DNA of 64,000 bases from Chloroflexota bacterium (GCA_014584575.1 JACTMP010000017.1:62001-126000); one strand, 5' to 3'. Shown: positions 1-9,741, numbered from the stretch's first letter. Notes: generated from the sequence alone by a model not told the origin. Program-made: numbers and translations.

Positions 1-58
1 TCAAAACTTCCCGCCGACTCAAAATGCGCCCCACCGGTTCATCATCATTGTCACTCAT
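1..58 (-). CDS. Start of a probable intradiol ring-cleavage dioxygenase (partial)
   Basis: Only the first 19 codons are inside the window; the gene runs off the left edge. The reading starts at ATG 58-56, eight bases after a good AGGAG ribosome site, and gives MSDNDDEPVGRILSRREVL with no stop. An acidic start followed by E-x-V-G-R-I-L-[ST]-R-R-E is the usual beginning of twin-arginine exported intradiol dioxygenases, where the double Arg precedes a hydrophobic segment. The family call is recognition from this short stretch alone. The gene is downstream of the secreted repeat protein on the same strand but is separated from it by a strong terminator. Confidence 0.4.
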   Translation of the reverse strand, partial: MSDNDDEPVGRILSRREVL

Positions 59-165
59 CACGTTTACTCCTTTTTTGTACGGCCGTATTGTACCGCATCC
101 TACCCTATCCCTTTTCAGACAGATTGAAGAAGTTGTTGGGAAATTGTTAAGATGTTTGCCACAAA

Positions 166-198
166 AAAAGGCGCACCAGCCTCAGCGGTGCGCCTTTT
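166..198 (-). terminator. Intrinsic terminator after the secreted repeat protein
   Basis: A perfect 12-bp stem (166-177 with 187-198, arms AAAAGGCGCACC and GGTGCGCCTTTT) closes a 9-base loop. Read on the minus strand it is followed by a run of seven T, so it should end transcripts coming from the gene at 428-1189. Confidence 0.8.
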
Positions 199-368
199 AA
201 ATAAGGAGGAGGTTCTTCTGTTTGTAATATGCAAGTATCTTTACTTTTTCGCCATGACTACAGCGGATAAAGAATTAAACGGATTGCCTTCAAGGAATTT
301 ATCCGCTTGTTCCTCTATCCGTTGTAGTCTTAAAGGGGTGACAAAAGCTGCGTGGCACCGCTATCTTC

Positions 369-426
369 CGTAATTCGTAATTCGTAATCCGAAGTCGGAA
401 CACCGATTACGGATTACGGTTCACGG
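369..426. repeat. Hairpin with tandem CGTAATTC / GATTACGG arms
   Basis: The left arm holds three tandem CGTAAT units and the right arm two GATTACGG units, imperfectly complementary. It touches the stop codon of the secreted repeat protein. The same family recurs at 18050-18103. Confidence 0.6.
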
Positions 427-427
427 C

Positions 428-1189
428 CTACCGATGCCCATGATGGCCGGGGCCACCAAAACCAGGGCCACCAAAACCGCCAAAACCACCCAGACCGTCG
501 CTCAAGTTGCTCAACACAGCGTCGGCCTGCGCCTGGGTGATGACACCGGCGGATAGGGCTTCGGCGACGGCCGTTTCATACACCGACTGTACCGCTGCCT
601 GCAACGCATCTTGATCCACGTAATTCTGTACGGCCTGCCGCGCCAGCATCAGGTCAGCCTGTTCCTGGGTGATCGTGCCCGCTTCTACCATCGCCGCCAC
701 TTCATCGGCGCGTACTTGTGCCTGGGCTGCCTGCAATTCTTCAACGGTGATACCCAACGCTGCGGCGAGCGCTTCACCCTGATCACCGGCCATCAACCCG
801 CCCCGGAGATGGAAACCACCACCACCTTGTGCCAGTTGGTCGGCCTGTTCCTGGGTCAGCAGCCCATCGGCCACTGCCTGCTCAATCTGCGCAGCGCGGA
901 CGGCCGTGTACGCCGCTTCCAGTTCCTCGACGGTGATGCCCAGGGCGGCGGCTAACGCTTCCTGATTATCACCCCGGCCACCAAATCCGGGACGGCCGTG
1001 ACCACCCCTGAAGCCATCGGGCACAACCGGTGTTGTTTGCACGGCCGTGTCATCCTCTTGCGTCAGTGTGGTGGTCGGTTCGTCCGCGTCATCGTCCGTC
1101 TGGGCAAAGGCCGCCAACCCACCAAAGGCCAGGGTCAGCGCCAACAGCCCACCCACCATCATATAACCAATTCGTTTCTGCATTAACAT
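428..1189 (-). CDS. Secreted protein with tandem ~45-residue EALAAALG repeats
   Basis: Exported protein of 253 residues. I chose ATG 1189 (MLMQKRIGYMM) because AAAGGAG lies 8-10 bases upstream; a start 12 codons earlier has no such site. A signal peptide ending at AFAQ is followed by an acidic/Thr linker. Two near-identical repeats follow, each reading EALAAALGITVEEL, then a helical stretch, then a GLLTQEQAD- or GTITQEQAD-like segment; a third degenerate copy ends in GVITQAQADAVL. This resembles the YckD/DUF2680 type of helical repeat proteins. The C-terminus is Gly/Phe-rich and finishes in HHGHR, which could bind metal. Function unknown; it stands alone before a terminator. Confidence 0.75.
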   Translation of the reverse strand: MLMQKRIGYMMVGGLLALTLAFGGLAAFAQTDDDADEPTTTLTQEDDTAVQTTPVVPDGFRGGHGRPGFGGRGDNQEALAAALGITVEELEAAYTAVRAAQIEQAVADGLLTQEQADQLAQGGGGFHLRGGLMAGDQGEALAAALGITVEELQAAQAQVRADEVAAMVEAGTITQEQADLMLARQAVQNYVDQDALQAAVQSVYETAVAEALSAGVITQAQADAVLSNLSDGLGGFGGFGGPGFGGPGHHGHR

Positions 1190-1392
1190 TGTTTTTGTCT
1201 CCTTTTGACAATTTTTCGCCACCATCGTGGCTGTCCTGTAATGGCCGTAAGCATAATCACTACCTATTCAGAACTTGTTAAGAGCATATTGGGATGTTGT
1301 TTATCTATTTGACGCAGGCACATATCTGGTGCAAACTAAGTAATGACTGGTGACGACCACCGGTTGCCAACCCACTATTTGTAGGATAGACC

Positions 1393-1653
1393 ATGTTTTT
1401 AATCACGATCATTAACACAATTTACTGGCTGTTGCTCATCCTTTTTCTGGCGCGGATGATCATTTCGTTTGCGCGCATTGACCCGTATGATCCCACCTGG
1501 GGACGGCTGGCGCAATTGGTTTACCAGGTAACAGAGCCAATTTTGGAGCCGGTGCGCCGCCTGATCCCGCCGCAAGGAGGGGTGGATTTTAGCCCCTTGA
1601 TCATCTTAGTAGGGCTGGCTGTCTTGCGCATGGTCCTGTTTTCGCTTCTCTGA
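1393..1653 (+). CDS. YggT family membrane protein
   Basis: Small integral membrane protein of 86 residues with an N-terminal transmembrane helix (about 3-24), a polar middle with DPYDPTWGRLAQLVYQVTEP and PVRRLIPP, and a second helix at 66-86. Length, two-helix layout and the EPILxPxRRxIPP core match the YggT family, whose members sit at the membrane near division or secretion functions in many bacteria but have no settled biochemical role. It begins at ATG 1393 after a weak GTAGGAT site and stands between a divergent gene and the CBM48 protein. Confidence 0.85.
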   Translation: MFLITIINTIYWLLLILFLARMIISFARIDPYDPTWGRLAQLVYQVTEPILEPVRRLIPPQGGVDFSPLIILVGLAVLRMVLFSLL

Positions 1654-1806
1654 TACCACCCAATAACGCAGGTGATTTGATAAATCTCAAGGTGATTCCG
1701 ATTTAAGTTGTTGATATATGTCCAATGTTATTTGTGAGGGTTGTCTATTTACGGCCGTACCCATTCTCCCCTACCCTGTAGACAACAATTCTTGAGGAGG
1801 TTAATC

Positions 1807-2109
1807 ATGATCAAGAAAAGCAAAGTTAAAGGAACGGAACAGGTGAAAGTGACATTCAGTTTGCCGCTGGATAATCCCCACGGCGCAGCAGCAGTTGTTG
1901 GTTCATTCAACGATTGGGACCCCACGGCGCACAAAATGACTAAACGGGCCAATAACACCTACAGCACGGCCGTGACCCTGCCAGCCGGGCAGCGGTACGC
2001 CTTCCGCTACTATGCCGAAGATGGCTCCTGGTTCAATGACGACGAAGCCGATGGCTACGAACCCAACGAACACGGTGGGCAAAATTGTATTGTGGAGACT
2101 AGTGCCTGA
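1807..2109 (+). CDS. CBM48 / isoamylase N-terminal-like glycogen-binding protein
   Basis: Stand-alone 100-residue beta-sandwich protein. The start at 1807 follows a strong GAGGAGG site; an upstream in-frame ATG at 1741 has none. The sequence VVGSFNDWDP, LPAGQRYAFRYYAEDGSWFNDDEADGYEPN is characteristic of the early-set (E-set) domain that precedes glycogen-branching and debranching enzymes and forms the AMPK beta glycogen-binding domain. Here it is not fused to a catalytic domain, so it may act as a free carbohydrate sensor or binder. This is a family-level call; no partner enzyme is adjacent. Confidence 0.8.
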   Translation: MIKKSKVKGTEQVKVTFSLPLDNPHGAAAVVGSFNDWDPTAHKMTKRANNTYSTAVTLPAGQRYAFRYYAEDGSWFNDDEADGYEPNEHGGQNCIVETSA

Positions 2110-2131
2110 CCAACATACGTTTGAGGAGTGA

Positions 2132-2168
2132 GCATCCTCAGATGCCTCACGTTCGCATCTGAGGATGC
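2132..2168. terminator. Perfect 14-bp hairpin after the CBM48 gene
   Basis: GCATCCTCAGATGC (2132-2145) pairs perfectly with 2155-2168. No T-run follows, so it may protect RNA ends rather than terminate. The same 14-mer recurs at 42474-42487 in another palindrome. Confidence 0.55.
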
Positions 2169-2218
2169 CTCAATTCCCACCCCACAAATTTAGTTTGTTG
2201 AGGTACTAGATTAGAGTA

Positions 2219-2262
2219 GCAGGTGGCAAGTGGCAGGTGCCATGCAACTTGCCACTGTGTGG
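2219..2262. repeat. GGCAAGT/CAGGTGGC heptamer hairpin
   Basis: Tandem GGTGGCAAGTGGCAG units face ACTTGCCACT across a short loop. Same family as 59744-59810 and 62050-62128. Confidence 0.55.
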
Positions 2263-2270
2263 AACGTCCT

Positions 2271-3158
2271 CTAGGAGTATGGGACAGGCAACACGGCTCT
2301 GGCAAAAGCCACCGGCAACACCCGCGCCGTTAAGACGGAGGCCAGGTGGCGCTTATAAGCAGCGGTCGCATGGATGTCAGTGGTGGGGGTGATCTCTGGT
2401 TGAATAGCCTGGGACACGGCCGTAAATAACGCTTCATCGGCTGCCTGACCAACCAACAACGCAGCGGCCTGCACCGCCAGCCGTGGTGTGTCGCCCGCGT
2501 TCAGGTAGACCAGCCGGGCCGCCGTACAAATTCCCTGTGCATCTAAAGTAACAACGGCGGCAACACCGCTGAGGGCATAATCGCCATGCCGCCGGGCGAC
2601 TTCGGTGAAGGCAACGCCGGTGCGCGGCGGCAGCGGCGGCAGTTCAATCTCGGTCAGGATTTCATCTTCGGCGCGGGCGGTGGTGAAAAGGTCGGTGAAA
2701 AAGTCACGGCCGTGTACCCACCGTTCACCCCCTGTCTTCTGCAATTTGACACGGCCGTCCAGCGCCAACAAAATCACCGGTAATTCGGCGGCAGGATCCG
2801 CATGGGCCAGACTGCCGCCTATCGTACCCCGGTTGCGAATTTGCGGGTGGGCGATAGTGGGCATGGCCTCATGCAACAGGGGCGCATATTGGGCAATAAG
2901 TGGATGACGTTCCAGGGTGCGCTGCCGGGTCATACTGCCAATGCGGATACGGCCGTCACTTTCCCGCCGCACATAATCCAGTTCCGGCAAACCGTTCAAA
3001 TCTATCAGCACCGCCGGCTGCGCCAACCGAAAATTCATCACCGGCGCCAGACTTTGCCCGCCCGCCAGCAGGCTGGCATCCCCCCCTTGTTCGGCCAGCG
3101 CCGCCAGCGCTGCTTCGAGTGAAGTAGGAGCATAATAATCAAATGGGGCAGGTTTCAT
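2271..3158 (-). CDS. Molybdenum hydroxylase medium (FAD) subunit, CoxM/XdhB-like
   Basis: Flavin-carrying medium subunit (295 aa) of xanthine dehydrogenase / CO dehydrogenase type enzymes, which passes electrons between FeS clusters and FAD. The start at 3158 is preceded by AAGGAAC; the upstream in-frame ATG (3194) is not. The N-terminal FAD motif AGGQSLAPVMNFRLAQP and the second motif TIGGSLAHADPAAELPV are both intact, followed by the CO-dehydrogenase flavoprotein C-terminal domain (about 180-285). Normally it is co-transcribed with a small 2Fe-2S subunit and a large molybdopterin subunit. Neither is adjacent: the neighbours are a CBM48 protein and the divergent A2M gene, so the partners must be elsewhere or this is an orphan. 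Confidence 0.88.
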   Translation of the reverse strand: MKPAPFDYYAPTSLEAALAALAEQGGDASLLAGGQSLAPVMNFRLAQPAVLIDLNGLPELDYVRRESDGRIRIGSMTRQRTLERHPLIAQYAPLLHEAMPTIAHPQIRNRGTIGGSLAHADPAAELPVILLALDGRVKLQKTGGERWVHGRDFFTDLFTTARAEDEILTEIELPPLPPRTGVAFTEVARRHGDYALSGVAAVVTLDAQGICTAARLVYLNAGDTPRLAVQAAALLVGQAADEALFTAVSQAIQPEITPTTDIHATAAYKRHLASVLTARVLPVAFARAVLPVPYS

Positions 3159-3615
3159 GGTGGGTTCCTTTTTATGTGCCAGCCAAAAGTGCAAATCCGG
3201 TCACGGCCGTTGGCACATTTCCAAAAAGAATTGTATCTCGATATTTTCTATACTGGCAAAGGGCTGTGGCTGTGGCCGATCTATAAACCGCGCCGCTTTG
3301 ACAAACGCCATCTGGGGACCAGCCAGCGTGTCAGGAGTGGTGCATATCATCATATTGTCACCTATTACGGCCGTCTGTTACACTTCCCCCATGAAATACG
3401 ACATACCACATAGGGCCGTACCGTGTGAGTGTGGTGAATTCGTAGCCCAGGCGTTGAAATCTGGGGCGCCGCAGCCACGATAATGGCCTGATACCGAAAT
3501 ATGTTGACAACAGACAGGTCATGCCGACAGAGAGAGCGGCGGATGCAAACCCAAACCTCTTTCCCCGCGTCTCCTCATCCCATCACCGACCTGTTGTACA
3601 GGAGAAAACAAGATC
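3159..3615. other. Divergent intergenic region, no gene seen
   Basis: About 450 bases between the CoxM-like gene and the A2M gene. I see no convincing coding frame. It holds two ACGGCCGT octamers and two TTGACA hexamers (near 3298 and 3504) that could be -35 elements, but no well-spaced -10 box was assigned. Confidence 0.5.
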
Positions 3616-6600
3616 ATGCGTAAACACATTCGCGTCACCCTCATTTTTATCACATTTCTGCTGGTAATCGTCGCCTGCCGCAAGGACGAAGAGCTGCCCA
3701 CGCCGGTGCCTACCATCGCCGTGCCTACGGCTACCCCCACCAACACCCCCACCCCCCGTCCCACCCTGGCCCCCGGCGAAACGCCCGCCCCCGGCGAACC
3801 CGTCGCCCCCACCACCCTCAACCCGGCCGACATCACCTGGTCGCCCCAGGTGATAGACAGCAGTCCGCTGCCCGGTGAAGAACTGCTGCTGGATGGGGCC
3901 ATTACCATTCGCTTTGACCAACCCATGAACTCCACCTCCGTGGAACAGGCCATGTCCGTCGCCGCTGAGGAGAGCGGCACGGCCGTGACCGGCGACTTTA
4001 GCTGGCCCCGCCCCGATACCGTCATCTTCACCCCCAAGAGCGACCTGCAAGGCAAACAGCTTTATCGCGTCAGCATTGACAACCGCGCCGAGGGGCAAAA
4101 CGGCCGTCCGCTAGAAGTGTCCATCGAACTGCTGCTGCAAACCGCCGGCGACCTGGCCGTCAGCCAGGTATTGCCCGCAGACAACACCGACGGCGTACCC
4201 ACCGACGACGCTATCACCGTCATGTTTAACCGGCCTGTTGTGCCCTTAGTCAGCACCGGGCAGCAGGCCGACTTGCCGCAGCCGCTGGGCTTCGACCCGC
4301 CGGCTACCGGGCGCGGCGAATGGACGTCCACCAGCATCTACCGCTTTGTGCCTGACCCACCGTTGGCAGGCGCAACCACGTACAGTGTCAGAGTAGACCC
4401 GGCGCTCACCGACGTGGTAGGTGTGAAAATGGCCGCCCCGTTTATCTGGTCATTCACCACCCTCAACCCCGATGTGGTCACCATCTTCCCCGAAGAAACG
4501 GCCCCCATCGCCCCCGATACCACCTTCACCGTCACCTTTAACATGCCTATGGATACCGCCAGCACGGAGGCTGCCATTTCTATTGAAGGCGGTGAAGCGT
4601 TGCCTGAACTGAGCTTTAACTGGGTTGATGATGGCGAACCCGGAGCGGCTTCGGGCCGTGTCGTCGGCGTCACGCCTCAAGACCTACTGGACATGGAAAC
4701 AGAGTATACGTTTGTCATTGGCGCATCTGCGGGCGCGGCCAGCGGGCAGGCCACCCTGGGTGAAGACGTTACCTTCACCTACACCACCCATCCTTTCCCC
4801 GCCGTCAGCAGCGTTTATCCCCGCGCCGGGCAAACGGCCGAACAGTGGGATCGCGGCGTCAACATCCAGTTTGCCTCGCCCATGAATTGGGACACGATAG
4901 AGGGCAGAGTGAGCATCTCCCCCGCCCCCGCTGTGCCGCCGCGTTACCACATAGACCCCTGGTCAAATGGCGTCTTTGTAGATTTCACCTACCAGCCCAA
5001 CACGTTATACCGGGTGGTGATCCCCGCTTCGGTGGCCGACCCCTATGGCAACACCATGGCCGCGCCTTACGAATGGACATTCCGTTCACCCAGCACGCCG
5101 CCCATTGCCTCCCTCAATCTGCCGCCTAACCAGAGTTTGCTCAGCACCAGCTTCCCCACCCAGGTAGACATCATTTACAACAACGTCGCCATGATAGACG
5201 TGACGTTGCACAACCTGGGGCTGCCCATGAATCTGCTCAGCAATCCCTGGGACATACGCGACTACTCCCCGGCAGGCGAACCGCTGCGTACCTGGGAGCT
5301 GCCCATTACCACCCCGCGCAATGAAATCGGCGTGACGAATCTGCCCCTGGCCGATGGCGGCGTGTTGCCCACCGGCATTTACCTGATCCAATTGCTGGCA
5401 GATGAACTAACCGAAGATTCCTACTGGTGGCAAAACCAGAAAAACCTCATCATCATCGCCGATACAAACCTGGTGGTGAAGGAGATGTTTGGCGACGTGT
5501 ACGTGTGGGCCACCGATATTGGCAGCGGCCAACCGGCGCCCAACCGCAACCTGACGCTCTACAATGCTCAGGGTGTGCGCATCGGCACGGCCGTGACCGA
5601 CGCGGATGGTCTGGCCCGCATGGACTATATGCCCGCTAACAATTACCTGGAAGGCGTCATCGTCATCAGCAATGCCCCTGGCGAGGCCGGCTTTGGCGCC
5701 GGCAATAGCAACTGGAACAGCAACACCACTCCCTGGCAATCTGGCATCAACGCCGCTTCCGACGATGAGTCGCCCCTGTTTGCCTACCTGTACACCGACC
5801 GGCCCATTTACCGCCCCGGCGACACCGTCTATTACAAAGGCATTGTGCGCGAGACGGGTTACGGCCGTTTCTTCGTGCCTGCTGAATCGCTCAGCCTGGA
5901 ACTGAACATCTACTACTATGACTACACCGGCCAAAACGAATTCAGCGAATTGGTCAACGTGATTACCCAGCCTGATGGCACATTTAGCGGCGAGTTTGTC
6001 GTCCCCGAAGATGGGCCATTGGGCGCATACAGCATGAGCCTGGGTGGCCAGAGCTTCAATTGGCGCGCCTCCGTTACCTTTACCGTTGCCGAATATCGCC
6101 GCCCTGAATTTCTGGTAACGCTGACGCCGGAGACCCCAGACGCCCTGCGCGGCGAATCAGTGGACGTGACGCTGCAAGCCGAATACTTCTTCGGCGGTTC
6201 CGCCGCTGACCTGCCGGTAACGTGGAACGTCTACGAAAATACCTTTTACCCCGACTTCCCCGGCCCTTACTACTGCTGGACAGACTGTGGCGGTTTTGAT
6301 TATGAAGACCCCGGCTTCTTCACCTTCCAGGGTGAAAACTTGGTGGGCAGCGGTGAAGGAGTGACGGATGGCAACGGCCGTCTTGTCATCACCCTGCCCG
6401 CCGACCTGCTCGCCGACAGCGACGCCGGCAGCCGCCAGGTACGCATTGAGGCCACCGTGCAAGACATCTCGAACCTGCCCGTCAGCAGCCGCACCGAGAT
6501 CACCTTCCACGCCGCCGAAAATTACGCCGGTATCCGCGCCCTCACCGGTTTTGTGGCCGCCGGGCAGCGCGCCGAAGTGGAAGTGAAAACGGTCAACTGG

Positions 6601-9600
6601 GCAGGCGAACGGGTCGCCAATCAGGATGTGGAAGTGGTCTTCTACCGACGCGAATGGACGCCGGTGCGCACCGAGCAATACAGCATATACTACACCGCCT
6701 GGAACGCTACCGACACCGAAGTGGCTCGCACTACGCTCACCACTGACGCCCAGGGGATCGCTGCTGCTGACTTCACGCCGGATCAGGGCGGTTCTTACCT
6801 GGCGGTCGCCACCTACACCGACCGCAGCGGGCGCACTACCCTGAGCAGCACCTACGTTTGGGTAACGGCCAACGGCCGTATCGCCTGGCAAACCGATCCC
6901 TATGACAAAGGCATGGACCTCATTCCCGACCGCGCCGAATACACGGTGGGGGACACGGCTCAGGTGTTGGTGCAAAATCCCTTCGCCGTGCCCGTGCAGG
7001 CGTGGGTGACGCTGGAACGGGGCAGCCTGATCAGCCAGCGCATCGTCACCTTACAGCCCAACAGCGACATCATCAGCATCCCGCTCACCGACGTTTTTGC
7101 GCCCAATGCGTTTGTGACGATCACGGCCGTGAAACCCACCGACGCCAACAACCCGGACGACCCCTACGCCGAAATCCGGCTGGGTTTTGCTGAACTGGTG
7201 GTTAACCCGGCTATCTTCAACGTCAACATCGAACTGACACCGCGGGAAGGTGTGCTAGAGCCGCGGGACACGGCCGTGTTTGACATCCGCACCACCGACC
7301 ATACCGGCGCGCCCGTCTCCGCCGACATCTCCCTGGCGCTGGTAGACCTGGCGGTGCTCACCCTGCTGCCGGACAACGCGCCGCCCATCCTGGAAACCTT
7401 CTACGAACGGCAGCCCTATCGCAGCCAGATCGGCGGCGGCCTCTTCATCTCCGGTGAAGGGCTGCCCGTGGAAATCCCGCTGCCCGGCGGCGGTCTGGGC
7501 GGCGGCGGCGGTGATATGGCCGCTACCGAATCCGTCGCTCTGGAAGAAGAAGACGATGTGCGCCGCGACTTCCGCGACACCGCTTTCTGGCAGGCTAACT
7601 TGCTCACCGACAACGACGGCCGTGCCACCGTCGAAATCACCCTGCCGGACAACCTGACCACCTGGCGGCTTTCCAGCAAAGCCAACACCAGCGATACCCT
7701 GGTGGGGCAGAACAGCGCCGACATCGTCACCACCCTGCCGCTGCTCATCCGCCCCGTTACCCCCCGCTTCCTGACGGTGGGCGATCAACTGCAATTGGGC
7801 GCCATCATCAACAACAATACCGACAGCGCCATTGAAGCCGCCATCAGCCTGAACGCCACCGGCGTCACCCTGAACGGCCCGGCCGAGCAAACGGTAAACG
7901 TACCTGCTGGTGGGCAGACATTGGTGCGCTGGAATACGGCCGTGAACGACGCTCAATTTGTAGACGGGCAGGCCTTTGCCGACCTCACCTTCCGCGTCAG
8001 CGGCGGCGGTTACACGGACGCCACCAAACCCACATTTGGCGTCGGTCCGGACAACCTCATCCCCATCTACCGCTACAACGCTCAGGACATAACCGGCACG
8101 TCCGGCGAACTCAACGCCCAGGGCAGCCGCGTGGAAGCGGTCTTGCTGCCGCCCGGCGTAGACATGGCCCAGGGCAACGTGGACGTGGTACTCAGCCCCT
8201 CATTGGCCGCCGCACTGCTGGATAGCATTCGGCTGAACAACAACAACCTGGACTTCTTCTACGACTGCCCGGCAGCCATTGCCGACCAGATGTTGCCCAA
8301 TGTGGCCGTGCAGACCTTAACCACCCGGCTCGATGCCCCTGAAGTGGAAGCCCAATTTGGCGACGAACCGGCGCAGATGATCGACGCCGGCATCGGCCAG
8401 TTGACGGCGCTGGTACACAGCGATGGCGGCTGGGGCTGGTGTTTTGAAAGCGAGAGCAACCCCTGGATTACGGCTTATGTGCTGCTGGGGCTGGCCAAAG
8501 CGCGCCAGATCGGTTTCACCGTAGACGAAGCGATGCTGGAAAAATCGGGCAACTACCTGGTGCGGCAGTTAGGCCGTCCGGAAAACTTCCGCACAGCGTC
8601 TGACGCCAACCGGCACGCCTTTTTGCTCTACGTGCTGGCCGAATTGGGCGTGGACGTGAACGCGGAACTGGATAACCTGTTCACCGAAGCGCAGGGGCTA
8701 CTGGACCCGTATGGCAAGGCGCTCATGCTCATGGCCTATGACATCACCGGCAGCAGCGCCAATGGTGACGCCCTCATCGCCGACCTCAGCGGCAGCGCCA
8801 TCGCTTCGGCCACCGGTACCCATTGGGAAGATGCCGATCAAGACTACCGCAACCTGAGCAGCGATGTGCGCGGCACAGCCATGATCATCAACGCCCTCTC
8901 GCGCTGGCAGCCGGATAATGCCCTGGCCCCTGGCGCGGTGCGCTGGTTGATGGCGGCCCGCACCGCCAGCATCTGGCCAACCACACACGAGTCTGCCTGG
9001 AGCATCTTTAGCCTGACGGAGTGGCTGGCCGCCACCGGCGAACTGGACGCAAATTACGACTACGGCTTGCAGGTAAATTTGCAGCCGACGGCCGATGGCT
9101 CGTTCAGCCGCGAAAATATCGCCGAAAGCCATTCGGTCTCAGTGCCGGTGCCGGGTATGTTTAGTGATGACCCCAACTTTTTTGAGTTCCGACGCGGCGC
9201 GGGCGATGGCACCCTGTACTACACCATGCACCTGAACACAGCGATTGACGCCAGCCAGGTCAGCCCCATCAATCGTGGCATCCACGTGGAACGCGCCTAC
9301 TTCGACGCCGCCTGTGACCCGGAGACGGAAACGTGTGAACCGATCACCGAAATTCAGGCGGGCCAGCAGGTGCGGGTGGTGGTGACGATTCAGACAGAAA
9401 ATGACCTGTTACACGCCATCATTGAAGACCCCATCCCGGCAGGCGCGGAAGCGGAAGACCCGAATCTGGCTACCACGCCTTCGGGCGGCGACGGCGGGCC
9501 AATTCCGCTGGATTACCTGTGGGGTTACTGGGGCTGGTGGCGGTTTGATCGGGTGGAATACCGGGATGAGAAGGTTGTCTTCCTGGCCAACTTCTTACCG

Positions 9601-9741
9601 GCAGGTACCTACCAATACAGCTACACCCTGAACACCTTCATCCCCGGCACGTACCAGGTGATGCCCACGTTTGCCAGAGAAGCGTACTTCCCAGAGGTAA
9701 ACGGCCGTGCCGCCGGCCTGCTGTTCACGATTGCGGAGTAA
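3616..9741 (+). CDS. Giant alpha-2-macroglobulin family lipoprotein lacking the thioester Gln
   Basis: A 2041-residue cell-surface protein. The signal peptide ends in the lipobox IVAC (Cys21), followed by a Thr/Pro tether. Residues ~75-490 carry four Ig-like (Big_5/SbsA-type) units with the F-x-x-P-M/V pattern. Macroglobulin domains follow: an MG2-like stretch LYTDRPIYRPGDTVYYKG near 720, and the A2M domain with FRDTAFWQANL near 1319. The thioester (alpha/alpha-toroid) domain spans about 1540-1800. The family's thioester motif is normally GC[TL]EQ; here it reads YDCPAAIADQ, so Cys1551 is kept but Glu-Gln is Ala-Ala and no thioester can form. Bacterial A2Ms trap attacking proteases, often with a peptidoglycan glycosyltransferase neighbour, absent here. 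Start supported by AGGAG upstream. Well expressed-looking single gene closed by a terminator. Confidence 0.9.
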   Translation: MRKHIRVTLIFITFLLVIVACRKDEELPTPVPTIAVPTATPTNTPTPRPTLAPGETPAPGEPVAPTTLNPADITWSPQVIDSSPLPGEELLLDGAITIRFDQPMNSTSVEQAMSVAAEESGTAVTGDFSWPRPDTVIFTPKSDLQGKQLYRVSIDNRAEGQNGRPLEVSIELLLQTAGDLAVSQVLPADNTDGVPTDDAITVMFNRPVVPLVSTGQQADLPQPLGFDPPATGRGEWTSTSIYRFVPDPPLAGATTYSVRVDPALTDVVGVKMAAPFIWSFTTLNPDVVTIFPEETAPIAPDTTFTVTFNMPMDTASTEAAISIEGGEALPELSFNWVDDGEPGAASGRVVGVTPQDLLDMETEYTFVIGASAGAASGQATLGEDVTFTYTTHPFPAVSSVYPRAGQTAEQWDRGVNIQFASPMNWDTIEGRVSISPAPAVPPRYHIDPWSNGVFVDFTYQPNTLYRVVIPASVADPYGNTMAAPYEWTFRSPSTPPIASLNLPPNQSLLSTSFPTQVDIIYNNVAMIDVTLHNLGLPMNLLSNPWDIRDYSPAGEPLRTWELPITTPRNEIGVTNLPLADGGVLPTGIYLIQLLADELTEDSYWWQNQKNLIIIADTNLVVKEMFGDVYVWATDIGSGQPAPNRNLTLYNAQGVRIGTAVTDADGLARMDYMPANNYLEGVIVISNAPGEAGFGAGNSNWNSNTTPWQSGINAASDDESPLFAYLYTDRPIYRPGDTVYYKGIVRETGYGRFFVPAESLSLELNIYYYDYTGQNEFSELVNVITQPDGTFSGEFVVPEDGPLGAYSMSLGGQSFNWRASVTFTVAEYRRPEFLVTLTPETPDALRGESVDVTLQAEYFFGGSAADLPVTWNVYENTFYPDFPGPYYCWTDCGGFDYEDPGFFTFQGENLVGSGEGVTDGNGRLVITLPADLLADSDAGSRQVRIEATVQDISNLPVSSRTEITFHAAENYAGIRALTGFVAAGQRAEVEVKTVNWAGERVANQDVEVVFYRREWTPVRTEQYSIYYTAWNATDTEVARTTLTTDAQGIAAADFTPDQGGSYLAVATYTDRSGRTTLSSTYVWVTANGRIAWQTDPYDKGMDLIPDRAEYTVGDTAQVLVQNPFAVPVQAWVTLERGSLISQRIVTLQPNSDIISIPLTDVFAPNAFVTITAVKPTDANNPDDPYAEIRLGFAELVVNPAIFNVNIELTPREGVLEPRDTAVFDIRTTDHTGAPVSADISLALVDLAVLTLLPDNAPPILETFYERQPYRSQIGGGLFISGEGLPVEIPLPGGGLGGGGGDMAATESVALEEEDDVRRDFRDTAFWQANLLTDNDGRATVEITLPDNLTTWRLSSKANTSDTLVGQNSADIVTTLPLLIRPVTPRFLTVGDQLQLGAIINNNTDSAIEAAISLNATGVTLNGPAEQTVNVPAGGQTLVRWNTAVNDAQFVDGQAFADLTFRVSGGGYTDATKPTFGVGPDNLIPIYRYNAQDITGTSGELNAQGSRVEAVLLPPGVDMAQGNVDVVLSPSLAAALLDSIRLNNNNLDFFYDCPAAIADQMLPNVAVQTLTTRLDAPEVEAQFGDEPAQMIDAGIGQLTALVHSDGGWGWCFESESNPWITAYVLLGLAKARQIGFTVDEAMLEKSGNYLVRQLGRPENFRTASDANRHAFLLYVLAELGVDVNAELDNLFTEAQGLLDPYGKALMLMAYDITGSSANGDALIADLSGSAIASATGTHWEDADQDYRNLSSDVRGTAMIINALSRWQPDNALAPGAVRWLMAARTASIWPTTHESAWSIFSLTEWLAATGELDANYDYGLQVNLQPTADGSFSRENIAESHSVSVPVPGMFSDDPNFFEFRRGAGDGTLYYTMHLNTAIDASQVSPINRGIHVERAYFDAACDPETETCEPITEIQAGQQVRVVVTIQTENDLLHAIIEDPIPAGAEAEDPNLATTPSGGDGGPIPLDYLWGYWGWWRFDRVEYRDEKVVFLANFLPAGTYQYSYTLNTFIPGTYQVMPTFAREAYFPEVNGRAAGLLFTIAE

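Noticed and set aside
152-373. 73-residue ORF at the left end
   Set aside because: It runs through the terminator hairpin and repeat DNA, has no family-like content and no ribosome site.
3157-3483. Overlapping ORFs in the divergent gap before the A2M gene
   Set aside because: No codon bias, no ribosome sites, overlap with the CoxM gene start and octamers; judged non-coding.
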